DNA of 48,673 nucleotides. Source: Sphaerimonospora mesophila NBRC 14179 = JCM 3151. GTDB taxonomy: Bacteria > Actinomycetota > Actinomycetes > Streptosporangiales > Streptosporangiaceae. Each line of letters opens with the position of its first letter. Position 1 is the stretch's first letter. A program made the position numbers and the translations under genes. The stretch covers positions 1 through 48,673 of the forward strand of contig BCRI01000047.1 in assembly GCA_001552515.1 (NCBI GenBank), written 5' to 3'. A model generated the notes under the pieces. It was given only the letters and a program-made list of their open reading frames with translations. It ran no database searches and was not told where the DNA came from. Positions 40,604 through 48,673 of the stretch are shown in pieces.

Positions 40604-41596
40604 CTACTGCTGCTGGACGAGGCGGTCGAAGTCGGGCAGCTTGGTCAGGACGCCGTACTTCACGGCGAGCTCGGCGAGCTGCTCCTGACTCGCGCGGTCG
40701 ATCTCCCAACTGAAGATCGGGAGCTTCACCGAGTCCGCGACCGCATCGGGAAGCTTGAGGTTGTCCTTGATGGCCTGACGGACGTCCTTCTCACCGGCGG
40801 GGTCCTGCGCCCACTGGAGCGTCTCCTTCATGGCCGCGGAGAAGTCCGCGACCAGGGCGGGGTCGGCGTCCATGCGCGCCTTCGCCGTGATCGTCGTGAG
40901 CGTCGTGAGGCCGGGGACGACCGCCTGGTACGGCGCGACGATGAACGTGTCACCGCGGTCGCGCAGCTGTGTGACGAACGGCTCCGGCACCCAGGCCGCA
41001 TCGATGTTGCCGGCCTCGAGCTGAGCCGGCACATCGGGGAAGGCGACCTCGACGAACTCGACCTTGGAGGGGTCGCCGCCGTCCTTCTCGACCGCGGCCA
41101 TGATCGTCACGTCGCCGGCCGCGCCCAGGCTGTTGACCGACACCTTGTGCCCGGCGAGGTCGGCGGGCCGGCGGATGCCGGACTTCGCCGACGCCACGAC
41201 GGCGTTGATGTCGTCGCCCTCCGGATAGGACGACGCGTAGTTGCCGATCATCACGACGCCGAGGTCCTGCAGGTCGGCGCGGAACGGACCGAACGGCTGA
41301 CCGATGGCGAAGTCGATGTCGCCGTTGATCAGAGCGGGAATGGCCTGTGCGCCGCCCTGGGCGGGCAGCACCTCGACCTTGAGCCCGTGCTTTTCGAATA
41401 TGCCCGCCTTGATGCCGCCCCACAGCGCGGCGGTCTCGGTGATGGGCAGGGCGGCGACCCGGACCTGGCGAAGCTCGCCGGAGGATGCCTGGCCGGGGGA
41501 GGCCTGACCGGACGGGGACGCATCGGAGTTCGTGCATCCGGCGATGGTGATCACGATACTCGCGATCAGCCCGAGGGCGACGGCGATTCTCTTCAT
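40604..41596 (-). CDS. ABC transporter substrate-binding lipoprotein, NMT1/TauA-SsuA type
   Basis: A 330-residue lipoprotein (ITIAGCTNSD lipobox, Cys21) of the two-lobed family that binds nitrate, sulfonates, aromatic acids or pyrimidines. Typical strings are VRVAALPITETAALWGGIKA, DIDFAIGQPF and AAWVPEPFV. ATG 41596 follows AGGAAGG. First gene of the five-gene operon (binding protein, two permeases, ATPase, PaaX-like). The ligand is unknown; the PaaX-like partner favours an aromatic or aryl-acid ligand. Confidence 0.9.
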   Translation of the reverse strand: MKRIAVALGLIASIVITIAGCTNSDASPSGQASPGQASSGELRQVRVAALPITETAALWGGIKAGIFEKHGLKVEVLPAQGGAQAIPALINGDIDFAIGQPFGPFRADLQDLGVVMIGNYASSYPEGDDINAVVASAKSGIRRPADLAGHKVSVNSLGAAGDVTIMAAVEKDGGDPSKVEFVEVAFPDVPAQLEAGNIDAAWVPEPFVTQLRDRGDTFIVAPYQAVVPGLTTLTTITAKARMDADPALVADFSAAMKETLQWAQDPAGEKDVRQAIKDNLKLPDAVADSVKLPIFSWEIDRASQEQLAELAVKYGVLTKLPDFDRLVQQQ

Positions 41597-42056
41597 TGAC
41601 GAGGCCTTCCTGGAGGGGGGAGTTGATGTCAATGCGGCGGATGCCTCGGATCCACTGGGCGCGTCCTCGCCGTGTGGGTGGCGGCGCGCTTCGTGTTGGC
41701 CATGGTCGGCCAACGTACCTGAAATGTCAAGGAAATCTAGACGCCCGTCATGAATAAGTTGAATGACGCTCGTCCGCAGGTCGATCGGGGTGCCGCCCGC
41801 GGCGGGCGGCGCCCGGCGGCATGGGCGTGGCCGCTCCTCGTGGCCGTTCCTCGTGACCGCTCCTTGTGGCCGCCGGATGCGCGGAGTTCCGATGCCGGTG
41901 CGGCCGAGGCGTGCCCGCCGGTACGGCGAGGCGTGATGCTTGACACTCTCAACAGTTGAGTTCATCATGCGAATGCCGTCACGCCAGCCTCATGGCGGCG
42001 ATCTCGAGACATCGGTCCCCTGATGACGATGTCGAGCAGGAGGGAACTCCAGTGCA
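41597..42056. promoter_or_regulatory. Divergent control region of the ABC operon and the DUF6351 gene
   Basis: Copy 2 of the shared element lies at 41940-41960 and includes the perfect palindrome CTCAACAGTTGAG (41948-41960). On the plus strand TTGACA (41940-41945) and CATCAT (41963-41968), 17 bp apart, form a probable DUF6351 promoter with the palindrome in its spacer. On the minus strand TTGACA (41730-41725) may be the -35 of the ABC operon, but the -10 is poor. Positions 41731-41935 show nothing I can name. Confidence 0.55.
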
Positions 42057-44195
42057 ATGCCGCAGAAGAATCACCGTCGCTTAAAGGTCGCGATCACCGC
42101 GGTCATCAGCTGTATCGCGGCCATGACGCCCACGATCGCTTCGGCCACCCCCACCTCATCGGCCGCGCCCCCTCAGAAGACCTTCGACGTGGAGGTCGTG
42201 TCCGGCCGGCCCAACATGATCAGCGGTGGTGACGCTCTGGTGCGCGTCGCCGTACCGCGCAACGTTCCGCCGCACCAGGTGCGGATCAACGTCGACGGCC
42301 GCGATGTCACCGCCCGGTTCCGTCCGGTCGAGGACGGCCGGACGTTGCTCGGCCTGGTGGACGAGCTGGCCCTGGGCGACAATCTGCTCGAGGTCCGCTC
42401 CAACGGGCAGGGGAAGGGCCGGCCCACCGCCACACTGACCCTGGTCAACCACCCCGCAGCGGGTCCGGTGTTCTCCGGACCGCACATCAAGCTCTTCTGC
42501 ACCGCGTCGGGCAGCCCCTGGAACCTGGGGCCGGTCGACGAGGACTGTCACGTGGCGAAACCGCAGGTGACCTACCGATACCGGACCACCGCCGGCGGCT
42601 TCGCCGACCTGCCCGACGGACCGCTGCCGGGCAACCTCGCCACGACCACCACCACGAGCGGTGAGACCGTCCCGTACATCGTGCGGATCGAGCGCGGCAC
42701 CATCAACCGGGCGGTGTACGAGATCGCGATGCTCCACGAGCCGGGCACTCCGGCGCCCGACCCCTGGACGGCGACCGCCGGCTGGAACAACCGGCTGGTG
42801 TACACCTTCGGCGGCGCCTGCGGCATCGGATACACCCAGGCCACGAGCACCGGCGGGGTGATGGACGACACGCTGCTGAGCCGCGGCTACGCCGTCGCCA
42901 GCTCGACGTTCAACGTGTTCGCCAACAACTGCAACGACGTCACGTCGGCCGAGACCGCCATGATGGTCAAGGAGCACTTCAGCGAGACGTACGGCGTGCC
43001 CGACTTCACCATGGGCTGGGGCGGCTCGGCCGGCACCATGCAGCAGCTGCTGATCGCCAACGGCTACCCCGGCATCATCGACGGCGTCATCGGTCAGATC
43101 GGCTACCCCGACGAACGTTCGACGACGGTCAGCGGGCACGAGTGCCGATTCGTCACCCAGGCGGCGGCCGCCGCCGGGCTCTCGACCGCTCAGCGCACCG
43201 CCGTGACCGGCTTCGCCAGCCCGAACACCTGCGGCGGCTACCAGTTCTTCGACAGCGTCGACTGGCCCGCCACCTGCCCGGGCCACGTCCCGGCGGCCTA
43301 CCGCTACCACCCGGTCGACAACCCGAGCGGCATCCGCTGCGCCATGGCCGATTTCATCTCCAACGTGTACGGCGTCGACGAGACGACCGGCTTCGGCCGC
43401 CCGATCATCCCCGACACGGTCGGCGTGCAGTACGGACTGGGGACGCTCAAGGAGGGCGTCATCAGCCCTGAGCAGTTCGTCACGCTCAACGAGCGCATCG
43501 GCGGCCTGGACGCCGAGGGCAACCGTACGCCGCACCGCACCTCGGCGAACGTCGACGCGATCGAGGTGGCGTACTCGACCGGCCGCGTCAACCAGTTCGA
43601 CGGCGGTCTGCGGTGGACCCCGATCATCGAGACCCGCGGTTACACCGACCCCGGTGGCGACTTCCATGACCGGTTCCGGTCATGGACCATGCGGGAGCGC
43701 ATCGTGAAGGCCAACGGCAACGCCGACAACCACATCAGCATCACCAGCTCGCCGGGTGCCGCCGCCAACGCCGCCCAGGTGCGGGCGCTGGCGGACATGG
43801 ACGCGTGGCTGACGGCCCGGGCCGCCTTGGCGGCGACCCGTCCGGGCCTGGACGACGCCGAGCTGACCCGCATGTCCCGGCCGGACGGACTGGCCGACGG
43901 CTGCATCGCCCCCGACGGGGAGCGGATCGTGGAGGAGCTGACGCTCGACCCGGCGGCGCGGTGCAACGAGCTGTACCCGTACCACCGCAACCCGCGGGTG
44001 GTCGCCGGCGGGCCGACCAGCTCCGACGTGCTCAAGTGCCGGCTGCAACCGCTGGACCGCGCGGCCTACCCGGTGACCTTCACCGACGGGCAGTGGCAGC
44101 GCCTGCGGGCGGTCTTCCCCGACGGCGTCTGTGACTGGTCGCAGCCCGGCGTCGGACAGGTGCCGCTCTCGGCCACCTGGATCCGCTTCCAGTAG
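42057..44195 (+). CDS. Secreted DUF6351 family protein, alpha/beta-hydrolase-like
   Basis: A 712-residue exported protein. Signal peptide about 1-30, a beta-rich N-terminal domain (FDVEVVSGRPNMISGGDALVRV) and a hydrolase-like core with nucleophile elbow GWGGSAGTMQQ (Ser324) and oxyanion-type segment FGGACGIGYTQ. Even Cys distribution suggests extracytoplasmic disulfides. Family function is not established; an esterase or amidase acting outside the cell is plausible. ATG 42057 lies 12 bases behind AGGAGGG, longer than usual. It is divergent from the importer, so its product may be what the importer takes up. Confidence 0.82.
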   Translation: MPQKNHRRLKVAITAVISCIAAMTPTIASATPTSSAAPPQKTFDVEVVSGRPNMISGGDALVRVAVPRNVPPHQVRINVDGRDVTARFRPVEDGRTLLGLVDELALGDNLLEVRSNGQGKGRPTATLTLVNHPAAGPVFSGPHIKLFCTASGSPWNLGPVDEDCHVAKPQVTYRYRTTAGGFADLPDGPLPGNLATTTTTSGETVPYIVRIERGTINRAVYEIAMLHEPGTPAPDPWTATAGWNNRLVYTFGGACGIGYTQATSTGGVMDDTLLSRGYAVASSTFNVFANNCNDVTSAETAMMVKEHFSETYGVPDFTMGWGGSAGTMQQLLIANGYPGIIDGVIGQIGYPDERSTTVSGHECRFVTQAAAAAGLSTAQRTAVTGFASPNTCGGYQFFDSVDWPATCPGHVPAAYRYHPVDNPSGIRCAMADFISNVYGVDETTGFGRPIIPDTVGVQYGLGTLKEGVISPEQFVTLNERIGGLDAEGNRTPHRTSANVDAIEVAYSTGRVNQFDGGLRWTPIIETRGYTDPGGDFHDRFRSWTMRERIVKANGNADNHISITSSPGAAANAAQVRALADMDAWLTARAALAATRPGLDDAELTRMSRPDGLADGCIAPDGERIVEELTLDPAARCNELYPYHRNPRVVAGGPTSSDVLKCRLQPLDRAAYPVTFTDGQWQRLRAVFPDGVCDWSQPGVGQVPLSATWIRFQ

Positions 44196-44204
44196 TCACG
44201 CCGA

Positions 44205-44239
44205 CGACCGGGCGGTGCCACGATGGCGCCGCCCGGTCG
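44205..44239. terminator. Bidirectional terminator between DUF6351 and hydrolase genes
   Basis: A perfect 11-bp stem, CGACCGGGCGG (44205-44215) with CCGCCCGGTCG (44229-44239), and a 13-nt loop with further partial pairing. It sits between convergent genes. Confidence 0.8.
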
Positions 44240-44285
44240 CCATCGGCAGGAGCCGTCACGATCCTCCGGCGTCCAGCGACGCGAT

Positions 44286-45587
44286 TCATGACCGGTCCGG
44301 AGACGAGGTAGCGGCCTCCCAGACGAGCCCCGCCAATTCGGGATGGACGAGGTTGGAATGCGCGCCGTTCAGGGAGAGGCCACCGACGATCACGTCGCTG
44401 CCCTCCACGTTGTGACAGCGCCCCGGCTCGATCCGGTAGCGCAGTTGCCCGGGCCGGGCGGTCAGGTCGACGGCTCTGTCGCCCAGGCCGGCCAGTCCGT
44501 AGCTGCCGGCCGCTCCGTACCGCGGTAACCTCCGCGCACTGCGCCCCAGACGGTTGTCCTGTCCGGCCTTCGCCGCGGCGCGGAAGAACCACCGCAGCGC
44601 CAGGTCGTGCCTGGACCTGGTGGTGATCACGGGACCGGCCACAAGCTCGCCCTTCGTGATCGGGTGGAAGTAGCCGGACCTTCCGCTGTCGGGGATGACG
44701 CCGGCGAACGACCACAGCGACAGCGCCCCCTGCAGCAGGGTGAGGGAGTGCACGGGCGCGAGCGGCGGCCCGCCGTCCGGTGGCCCCTGCAGCGCACTGG
44801 CGCAGACGATGCCGCCGAAACTGTGGCCGATCAGGTGGAATCGGACCCGTTTCTCGCGATCCGCCTCCTGCAGGGTCCGGAGCAGCCGATGGACACCGGT
44901 GCTCCCGACGTCGAGGGCGCGGCGCTTCATCTTCCAGAAGCCGGTCACCCACAACGGGGCCAGCAGCGATCGCAGGGGCCCGGCGCCCGCCCCGCGCCAG
45001 AAGGTCTTGAAGTCGGCGAAGATGCGCGCGGCGTCGAAGGATTCACGATCGTCGCCGGGAGCCGCGCCGACCTTGTCGGCACGCAGGCCCGATCTCTCGT
45101 CCAGGCGGTTCAGGCGGGCCTCGTCGGCCCTGGACAGAACGTCGGGGTCGGGGGTCGCCTCCGCCCGCAGCAGCAGCGGCCACAACTCGTCCGCCGCGGA
45201 CGGATCCCCGATGAGCTCTGTGTAGAACGCGACCCTCTGCTCGATCGACGACAGCGTCCGCTGGTCCTCCCAGGGCGCGCTCGGCCAGTGAACTCCGATC
45301 AGGAGCGGCCGGAACCCGGGACGGCGCCGCCGGATCTCCGCCTGCCGTACGAGGTAGTACTCCGTCATGACCCGCACCCACGCGTGGTAGGACTCGAGCG
45401 CCTGGGACTGGTCGTTCAGCCAGCCATGGCTGAAGACGAAGACATCGGTGATCGGTTCGTCGTCCCGGCGCACCGCCTCGACCAGGCCGGCGAGCAGGTC
45501 CCGCCGGTCGCGGGGCTCGCCGCGCGAGTCGAATGAGAGCAACGTGAAGGCGGGAAACGGTGTCGCGGCCGCGTGCGGGATGTTCAA
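44286..45587 (-). CDS. Alpha/beta hydrolase (lipase/esterase-like) paired with the CHAT protease
   Basis: A 433-residue cytoplasmic protein with no signal peptide. Oxyanion strand VFVFSHGWLND (about 49-59), nucleophile elbow LIGHSFGG (Ser256) and a late His in NGAHSNLVH are consistent with a serine hydrolase triad. A roughly 120-residue charged insert lies between strand and elbow (about 110-230). The start is TTG 45587; GAGGTAGGG lies in the 11-bp gap after the CHAT stop, so the two genes form one operon. I do not recognise the family beyond the fold; a lipid or acyl-ester substrate is only inferred. It may be the effector or substrate partner of the protease. Confidence 0.8.
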   Translation of the reverse strand: MNIPHAAATPFPAFTLLSFDSRGEPRDRRDLLAGLVEAVRRDDEPITDVFVFSHGWLNDQSQALESYHAWVRVMTEYYLVRQAEIRRRRPGFRPLLIGVHWPSAPWEDQRTLSSIEQRVAFYTELIGDPSAADELWPLLLRAEATPDPDVLSRADEARLNRLDERSGLRADKVGAAPGDDRESFDAARIFADFKTFWRGAGAGPLRSLLAPLWVTGFWKMKRRALDVGSTGVHRLLRTLQEADREKRVRFHLIGHSFGGIVCASALQGPPDGGPPLAPVHSLTLLQGALSLWSFAGVIPDSGRSGYFHPITKGELVAGPVITTRSRHDLALRWFFRAAAKAGQDNRLGRSARRLPRYGAAGSYGLAGLGDRAVDLTARPGQLRYRIEPGRCHNVEGSDVIVGGLSLNGAHSNLVHPELAGLVWEAATSSPDRS

Positions 45588-45598
45588 TTCGCCCTACC

Positions 45599-48500
45599 TC
45601 AACCGAGCCCGTAGAGCTCGAAGGCGGCCACCGTGTTGAGCCCGGCCGGTTCGCCCGCCACCCTTGCATCGCCGCCCCGGAGAAAGCGGTGCCGCGCCGC
45701 GTTGACGGCACGTGCCCGCAGGTTCGTCGCCGCCGTCGCACCGTCGCCCGCCTGTCGGCTCAGTTCCAGGTACTGCGCGACCACTTCGTTCGCGAAGGCG
45801 ATCGCCTGAGGGGCGAGCACCGGCCACCGGCAGGCGAGCACGGCCCGGGCGCGGTGCAGCGCCAGCCGTACGCACAGGCCCTCGACGTCCTGGTCCTCGG
45901 TCTGCTCGAGCCTGCCGACGGAACAACTCGCCAGGAGGAGGAGGTCGACGTTCCGCCAATCGCAGCCGTCACCTCGCCAGAGCCCGTCGGACAGTTCGAT
46001 GCCCGTCTCGTGGGAGCTTCCGTGCCCGCACACGGTGACGGTCCGGAACGTGTGGCGCCCGTCCGTGGCCGCCCGCAGCCCGCCCGCGGCTCCGGGAGGA
46101 GTGTGCGCCGCGTTGAGACAGGTCATCATGTGGCGGCGGGCGAGCCGGCGCTGGCCTCGGTGCAGCCACTTCTCGAACTTTCCGGCCGGATCGCCCGGAT
46201 CGAAGTACGAGGTCGCCAGCATCCGCGCGGAGGGCACGGCGAACCGCGCGTCGAGACGCGTCTGCATGATCGTCAGGAGCAGGGAGAGCGAGACGCGCGT
46301 GGACCGCACGCGCGAGTAGAGCGGTACGCCGGGCGCGAGCGGATAGTGGGCGGCGGGAACCGACTGCAGCACGTCCTCGAGCTGGAACACGACGTCGTCG
46401 CCGGGGTCCAGCCGCTCGGCGAGGGCGTCCAGGGACCAGACGTCGGCCACCTCGTCCAGGAAGGCGCGGGTGACGTGGTCGATCTCGTCGAGGCCGGTTC
46501 CCGGCTCGGGGCCGGAGGCGTGATGCGCCAGAATCCGTCCCAGCCCGGCGATCTCGGCGCCGAGGCGGTCCGCGGAAGAGTCCCTCGACAGCAGGCCGCG
46601 CAGCCGGCTCCCGAGCCGTTCCTCCTCCGCTATCGACGACAGTGGGGAGTCGAGGCGCGCGAGAGCCTGGTCGATCTCCGCCCGGTGGCCCCGGTCCGCC
46701 TCCTCTGGACCAGCGGCGACAGCGTCCAGTGCCCGCGTGATCGCGGCCGTCGCGTCCGAGAGAACACGGACGAGCATGCGCGCGGCGTCGGTGTCGCCGC
46801 CCTGCCAGGCCGACACCAGAAGCAGCCCCAGGTCGTAGCGGAAGGCCGCCCAGTGGAGCCGGGTCGCGTCGCCGGTATCGCCCACCCCCGACGCCGCCAC
46901 CCGCACGGTCCCGTCGCCCCGGGTGCGCAGCGCGGCCCAGACCAGCGCGCCGTCGGCGCGGAAACCGGCCCGCACCAGCATCGCGCCGTCTCCGAGCGTC
47001 TCGGCGAGGAGCCCTTCGGTGACGCCGGCGCGGACTATCCGCGCAGCGTCGTCGAGCCATTCGTCCGGCGGCGGATGGCGTTCGTCTGACGTCGTCCGGG
47101 CCGACTCCACAGGGCGGCGCCGATCGTGCCGCGACCGCAGAAGGGAGAGCAGGTCCTCGTCCCGGCAGGAGGCGGGGTCGGGCAGGTGGCTGTCGTGCTC
47201 CACCGGTTCCGGCTCGTTCAGCGGCCAGCGGTCCTCCGGGATCTCGGCCGGCGGGATCGGCTCCACCGTGGTCAGCAGGAACTCCTCGAACAGGCGGCGC
47301 TGGCCGAGCTCCGCGTCCCAGAGCTGCGCCTGGAGAATCCGCGGCTCGTCGTTCGGCGACACGGTCCCGGTCGTGCTCCATCGGTCGCCCACCTGGAGGA
47401 TCTGCCGACGCAGGTCGTCGATGTAGCCGATGAATTCGCGCCGGTCCGCCATCTTCATGTCATCGAGGAGAAGACTTCGCCGCAGGTAGCGGACGGCCTG
47501 CTCGCACAATCGCCAGGAGAAGCCGGGATCACGGGCGGACAGGTTTCTCAGCCAGTAGGCCAGGAGCGGGATCATGTGCGGTACGGCGGAATCGCCGCCA
47601 TCGGGAACGTGCCAAAGATCGTCGTAGCCGCGCACGTACCAGTCCGCGATGAGGTGACCATGCTCCACGTGACCGAGCCGTCCGAGGTCGAGGACGAGCG
47701 AGAGCACATAGGCGGCTCGGGTATCGATCTGAGCGCGAGCCAGCCGGTGCTCCAGCTTGGGGCCGAAGCGTTCCGGGCTCGCCAGATCCGCCTCCCGGAG
47801 CCCGCTGTCGGCTTCGATCAGCGCGAGCGCGTCCTGGACACGGCCGTCCTCCACCAGGATGCCGCTCCAGACCCGCCACGTCGTCAGCCCGACGTCCGCA
47901 GGGTAACGCGCGCAGAAGTCTCGCCAGACGCGGCCGAGTTCGATCACGTCTCGGTAGTCGCCGGTGCCGACGTACCACTCGATCAGGGCGAGGGCCCTGC
48001 TCCTGTCGATTCCCTCCAGCTCGCCGGCGATCGCCATGAGAAGCAGCACACCCGCAACGGGCGAGGTGAGCCTCCGCAGCCATGGTCCCAACCGGGCCTC
48101 GAGATCCCCGGAGGACCGGTAGTCGCCGGGCCGTAGGCCGAGATGCCGTTCCAGCGCGGCCACGCCGGTGCTGCCGATCCCGAGATCGGAGAGGCTCGCC
48201 GCCACCAGGCCCAGATAGGCGGCGGTCCCGTCGGGGGAGACGTCGCGAAGGCGCCGCGCCAGCTTCACTTCGAGATCCGCCACGCATGCCTCGGGATCAT
48301 CGAGCGATTCGACGTCCAGCGCGAGGTCGGCCCGCAGCAGCGCGACGCTGTCGGAGTTCCGGCCGGCGACCCCCAGGGAGCCGGCGAGCTCCAGGATGAG
48401 GATCACCTGAAAATCGGCGGGTATTCCGCTGACGCGCTCGCGCAGTTTCTCGAGCAGGTGGGGGATGTCCCGGTAGTCGCTGTTGCGTAGATCCAGGAAA

Positions 48501-48673
48501 ACCTCGAGGACACGCAGCCCTTCGTCGTTCCGGCGCACCATTCCGAGAGCACCGACCAGCGAGATGGCGTACATGGCGGCGGGCGTCGGAAACAGGCGGT
48601 CGAAGTGGTCGCGCAGCCGCTGCCGGCAGTCCGGTGCGCCGTAGTCCGCGCCGGCCAGGCCCGTTTCGGCCTC
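45599..48673 (-). CDS. CHAT-domain (caspase-like) protease with N-terminal helical repeats, N-terminus cut off
   Basis: At least 1024 residues lie in the window and the frame stays open to the edge, so the true start is outside. The C-terminal CHAT domain (about the last 300 residues) keeps the His-Cys dyad: VTVCGHGSSHE (codon near 46023) and LLLLASCSVG (codon near 45924). It ends with ACRWPVLAPQAIAFANEVV as in CHAT proteins. The first 400 residues form about seven degenerate repeats of 55-60 residues, each opening with a motif like GLxxxDY and ending ALLE/ALIE, resembling TPR-like helical units. A middle region (about 430-750) is charged and unassigned. CHAT proteases with such sensors are common in bacterial conflict systems; the substrate may be its operon partner. 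Confidence 0.85.
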   Translation of the reverse strand, partial: EAETGLAGADYGAPDCRQRLRDHFDRLFPTPAAMYAISLVGALGMVRRNDEGLRVLEVFLDLRNSDYRDIPHLLEKLRERVSGIPADFQVILILELAGSLGVAGRNSDSVALLRADLALDVESLDDPEACVADLEVKLARRLRDVSPDGTAAYLGLVAASLSDLGIGSTGVAALERHLGLRPGDYRSSGDLEARLGPWLRRLTSPVAGVLLLMAIAGELEGIDRSRALALIEWYVGTGDYRDVIELGRVWRDFCARYPADVGLTTWRVWSGILVEDGRVQDALALIEADSGLREADLASPERFGPKLEHRLARAQIDTRAAYVLSLVLDLGRLGHVEHGHLIADWYVRGYDDLWHVPDGGDSAVPHMIPLLAYWLRNLSARDPGFSWRLCEQAVRYLRRSLLLDDMKMADRREFIGYIDDLRRQILQVGDRWSTTGTVSPNDEPRILQAQLWDAELGQRRLFEEFLLTTVEPIPPAEIPEDRWPLNEPEPVEHDSHLPDPASCRDEDLLSLLRSRHDRRRPVESARTTSDERHPPPDEWLDDAARIVRAGVTEGLLAETLGDGAMLVRAGFRADGALVWAALRTRGDGTVRVAASGVGDTGDATRLHWAAFRYDLGLLLVSAWQGGDTDAARMLVRVLSDATAAITRALDAVAAGPEEADRGHRAEIDQALARLDSPLSSIAEEERLGSRLRGLLSRDSSADRLGAEIAGLGRILAHHASGPEPGTGLDEIDHVTRAFLDEVADVWSLDALAERLDPGDDVVFQLEDVLQSVPAAHYPLAPGVPLYSRVRSTRVSLSLLLTIMQTRLDARFAVPSARMLATSYFDPGDPAGKFEKWLHRGQRRLARRHMMTCLNAAHTPPGAAGGLRAATDGRHTFRTVTVCGHGSSHETGIELSDGLWRGDGCDWRNVDLLLLASCSVGRLEQTEDQDVEGLCVRLALHRARAVLACRWPVLAPQAIAFANEVVAQYLELSRQAGDGATAATNLRARAVNAARHRFLRGGDARVAGEPAGLNTVAAFELYGLG

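Overview
The window reads as chromosomal DNA of a high-GC filamentous actinomycete, probably Streptosporangiaceae-like. The signs are strong GC bias at third codon positions, many GTG and some TTG starts, secreted modular polysaccharidases with CBM2, CBM6 and CBM13 domains, several LacI repressors and a DUF574 methyltransferase. The genus is inference. I saw no tRNA, rRNA, CRISPR array, insertion sequence or phage gene.

Positions 1-28000 are a plant cell-wall locus centred on rhamnogalacturonan I (RG-I). From the left: a secreted PHB-depolymerase/CE1-like esterase with a CBM13 (cut by the window edge); a decayed stretch with a frameshifted CBM13 relic; a DUF574 methyltransferase; a LacI repressor; two large secreted GH43 enzymes; an operon for a YesL-type membrane protein, solute-binding lipoprotein, two LplB/LplC-type permeases and an intracellular YetA/PL26-type exo-rhamnogalacturonan lyase; the L-rhamnose genes (aldolase-dehydrogenase fusion, isomerase, mutarotase, divergent LacI repressor and rhamnulokinase); and a secreted CBM2-PL11 rhamnogalacturonan lyase followed by its own LacI repressor. 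Together these would cut RG-I outside the cell, trim side chains, import oligosaccharides, cut them to monomers and turn rhamnose into dihydroxyacetone phosphate and lactate. Operators visible in the DNA divide control into four LacI-type classes: TGTTAGCGCTAACA, CCGAAACTTTCGG, TAAAACGTTTTA-like and TGAAACGTTTCA.

Positions 27919-36626 look like an aromatic or aryl/alkyl acid catabolic island: an IclR regulator, a Rieske oxygenase with a small cysteine-bearing protein and a ferredoxin-type reductase, a divergent amidohydrolase-2 enzyme, and an acyl-CoA ligase, MaoC hydratase and SDR dehydrogenase next to a PaaX-family regulator.

Positions 36663-44239 hold a MarR regulator, a translationally coupled NitT/TauT-type ABC importer operon ending in a PaaX-like regulator, and a divergent secreted DUF6351 alpha/beta-hydrolase-like protein. 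A 21-bp element is shared by the MarR and DUF6351 control regions. The right end (44286 to the edge) carries a two-gene unit: a repeat-rich CHAT (caspase-like) protease and a lipase-like alpha/beta hydrolase. This pair is the best candidate for a little-described system in the window.
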